Shown one piece after another: positions 5,894 through 6,748 of a stretch of DNA of 6,748 bases. The position numbers and the translations under genes are program-made. The DNA comes from Prevotellaceae bacterium (lineage in GTDB: Bacteria > Bacteroidota > Bacteroidia > Bacteroidales > UBA932): positions 1 through 6,748 of the forward strand of contig JAITOP010000073.1 in the NCBI GenBank assembly GCA_031289895.1. Direction: 5' to 3'. Below the pieces are notes generated by a model. That model did not search any database, had not been told where the DNA came from, and worked only from the letters and a program-made list of their open reading frames with translations. Every line of letters starts with the position of its first letter. The stretch's first letter is position 1.

Positions 5894-6676
5894 ATGAAAA
5901 TTAAAAAATTTTTGGCGCTGGTATGCGCCGCTGCAACTATCGGATTTGCAATAACAAGTTGCTCTGATGATGACAAAGTTACACCGCTTAGCGTAGTAAC
6001 TTTTGAAGATGCAAATCTTAACACACAAGGCATTTTGCGCGAAGGAACTTTAATCGACAGAGATGACAATGATTTGGGCAATTTCTGGGCAGCCTACACA
6101 GAAAAAGGAATTACTGTGAGAAATTTTGTGCAAACCGAATATTATGACTACTGGTGCGGTTTTGAAATATCAAATCAAAATGATATGACAACCACAGGAT
6201 ATGCAAACGAATCAAGCGTTTACAATGCCAAAGCACATTCAGGAAGTAAATTTGCCTTATGTTATGACGGTGGTTCAACGATGGGACCGGGTTACGAAAA
6301 CGAAATTTATGTTGCCGACAACACAAATAAAGTTTTCGACCACATTTATGTAGCAAACGCCACTTACGCCGCACTTTCGATGTTAAATGGCGATGGTTTT
6401 GCAAAAAAAATGAATTACGCCGACCAAGACTATTTCAAATTAACCATTACAGGCATTGATAATACAGGAACAGTGAAAGGTACAAAGGAATTTTGCCTCG
6501 CCGATTTTCGCACAGCAAATTCCGGTGGAGTTGTAACCGAATGGACAAAAGTTGATTTAACCGCGCTTGGTGCAGTACAAAAACTTCAATTTACTCTATC
6601 AAGCAGCGACAACAGCGGCGGTTATATAAACACACCCACCTATTTCTGTTTAGACGACATAGCAATAAAAGAATAA
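5894..6676 (+). CDS. btuH: DUF4465 surface lipoprotein, BtuH-like (probable cobalamin-binding)
   Basis: This 260-residue protein has a lipoprotein signal peptide (1-22, lipobox ITSC, Cys23 then SDDDK), indicating outer-membrane surface anchoring. The leader is almost a copy of the BtuG-like leader. The mature part matches DUF4465 as I know it: VVTFED (34-39), YDYWCGFEISNQNDMTTTGY (84-103), HSGSKFALCYDG (115-126), IYVANATYAALSMLNGDGFA (151-170), DYFKLTITGID (179-189), FCLADFR (200-206), LSSSDNSGGYINTPTYFCLDD (235-255). The fold is predicted as an all-beta sandwich. BtuH proteins of gut Bacteroides are, to my knowledge, surface lipoproteins of this type that bind vitamin B12 beside BtuB/BtuG; that assignment relies on recall and context. 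The gene follows the OmpA gene after 132 bp containing a hairpin and precedes a terminator. ATG 5894 has an A-rich upstream tract and no Shine-Dalgarno, normal for the phylum. Confidence 0.82.
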   Translation: MKIKKFLALVCAAATIGFAITSCSDDDKVTPLSVVTFEDANLNTQGILREGTLIDRDDNDLGNFWAAYTEKGITVRNFVQTEYYDYWCGFEISNQNDMTTTGYANESSVYNAKAHSGSKFALCYDGGSTMGPGYENEIYVADNTNKVFDHIYVANATYAALSMLNGDGFAKKMNYADQDYFKLTITGIDNTGTVKGTKEFCLADFRTANSGGVVTEWTKVDLTALGAVQKLQFTLSSSDNSGGYINTPTYFCLDDIAIKE

Positions 6677-6711
6677 CAAATAATTTTTTCTGCCGAAAAG
6701 ATTTATTTTGG

Positions 6712-6748
6712 AAATAGCGGTTTTAACAAACTGCTATTTTTATTTTGT
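6712..6748 (+). terminator. Intrinsic terminator ending the transcription unit
   Basis: Left arm 6712-6722 (aaatagcggtt) pairs with 6729-6739 (aactgctattt) over 11 bp with one G-U pair and a 6-nt loop (ttaaca). A T-rich tail, ttattttgt, runs to the window end. It begins 35 bp after the DUF4465 stop and is the only standard terminator seen in the window, supporting read-through across all the upstream genes. Confidence 0.8.

Noticed and set aside
5762..6081. Two overlapping - strand ORFs across the gap and the start of the DUF4465 gene
   Set aside because: They overlap each other and the well-supported lipoprotein leader, and have no recognisable domain or signal peptide.

Overview
This AT-rich window reads as a Bacteroidota (probably Bacteroidales) chromosome fragment. 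Every gene is on the + strand, all stops are TAA, intergenic gaps are short and A-rich, and lipoprotein leaders end in Cys followed by acidic residues, as in Bacteroidota surface lipoproteins. The architecture (TonB-dependent receptor, surface beta-propeller lipoprotein, DUF4465 lipoprotein) matches the vitamin B12 (cobalamin) capture loci of this phylum.

Layout. 1-380: 3' end of a surface protein whose C-terminal motifs I associate with the same loci. 381-436: a 7-bp tandem array that starts right after its stop codon. 436-2757: a BtuB-like TonB-dependent receptor whose first ~92 codons are made of tandem repeats (nine 21-bp units at 472-660, then a degenerate 7-bp array at 661-710) running in frame into the signal peptide. 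2827-4503: a BtuG-like lipoprotein with two tandem Ig/PKD-like domains before a DUF5074-type beta-propeller. 4526-5761: an OmpA-family protein with N-terminal barrel, Cys-containing coiled linker and C-terminal peptidoglycan-binding domain. 5762-5893: an intergenic gap with a long imperfect hairpin overlapping a possible 16-codon leader ORF. 5894-6676: a DUF4465 (BtuH-like) lipoprotein. 6712-6748: a convincing intrinsic terminator that probably ends the transcription unit.

How the genes fit together (inference from family knowledge): BtuG- and BtuH-like lipoproteins would bind corrinoid at the cell surface and hand it to the BtuB-like receptor, which moves it across the outer membrane using TonB energy. 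The OmpA-like protein is an unusual partner that may tether the assembly to peptidoglycan or may only be co-transcribed. No cobalamin riboswitch is recognisable here; if there is one it probably lies upstream of position 1. The ligand is inferred from gene content, not shown by the sequence.

The most unusual part is 381-710: three adjacent tandem arrays fill the space where the receptor's leader and start codon should be. The only usable start upstream of the full signal peptide is at 436, so either the protein carries a basic, Trp-rich repeat extension before its signal peptide, or the start is non-canonical. The 7-bp units within the coding region could make expression switchable by copy-number change.
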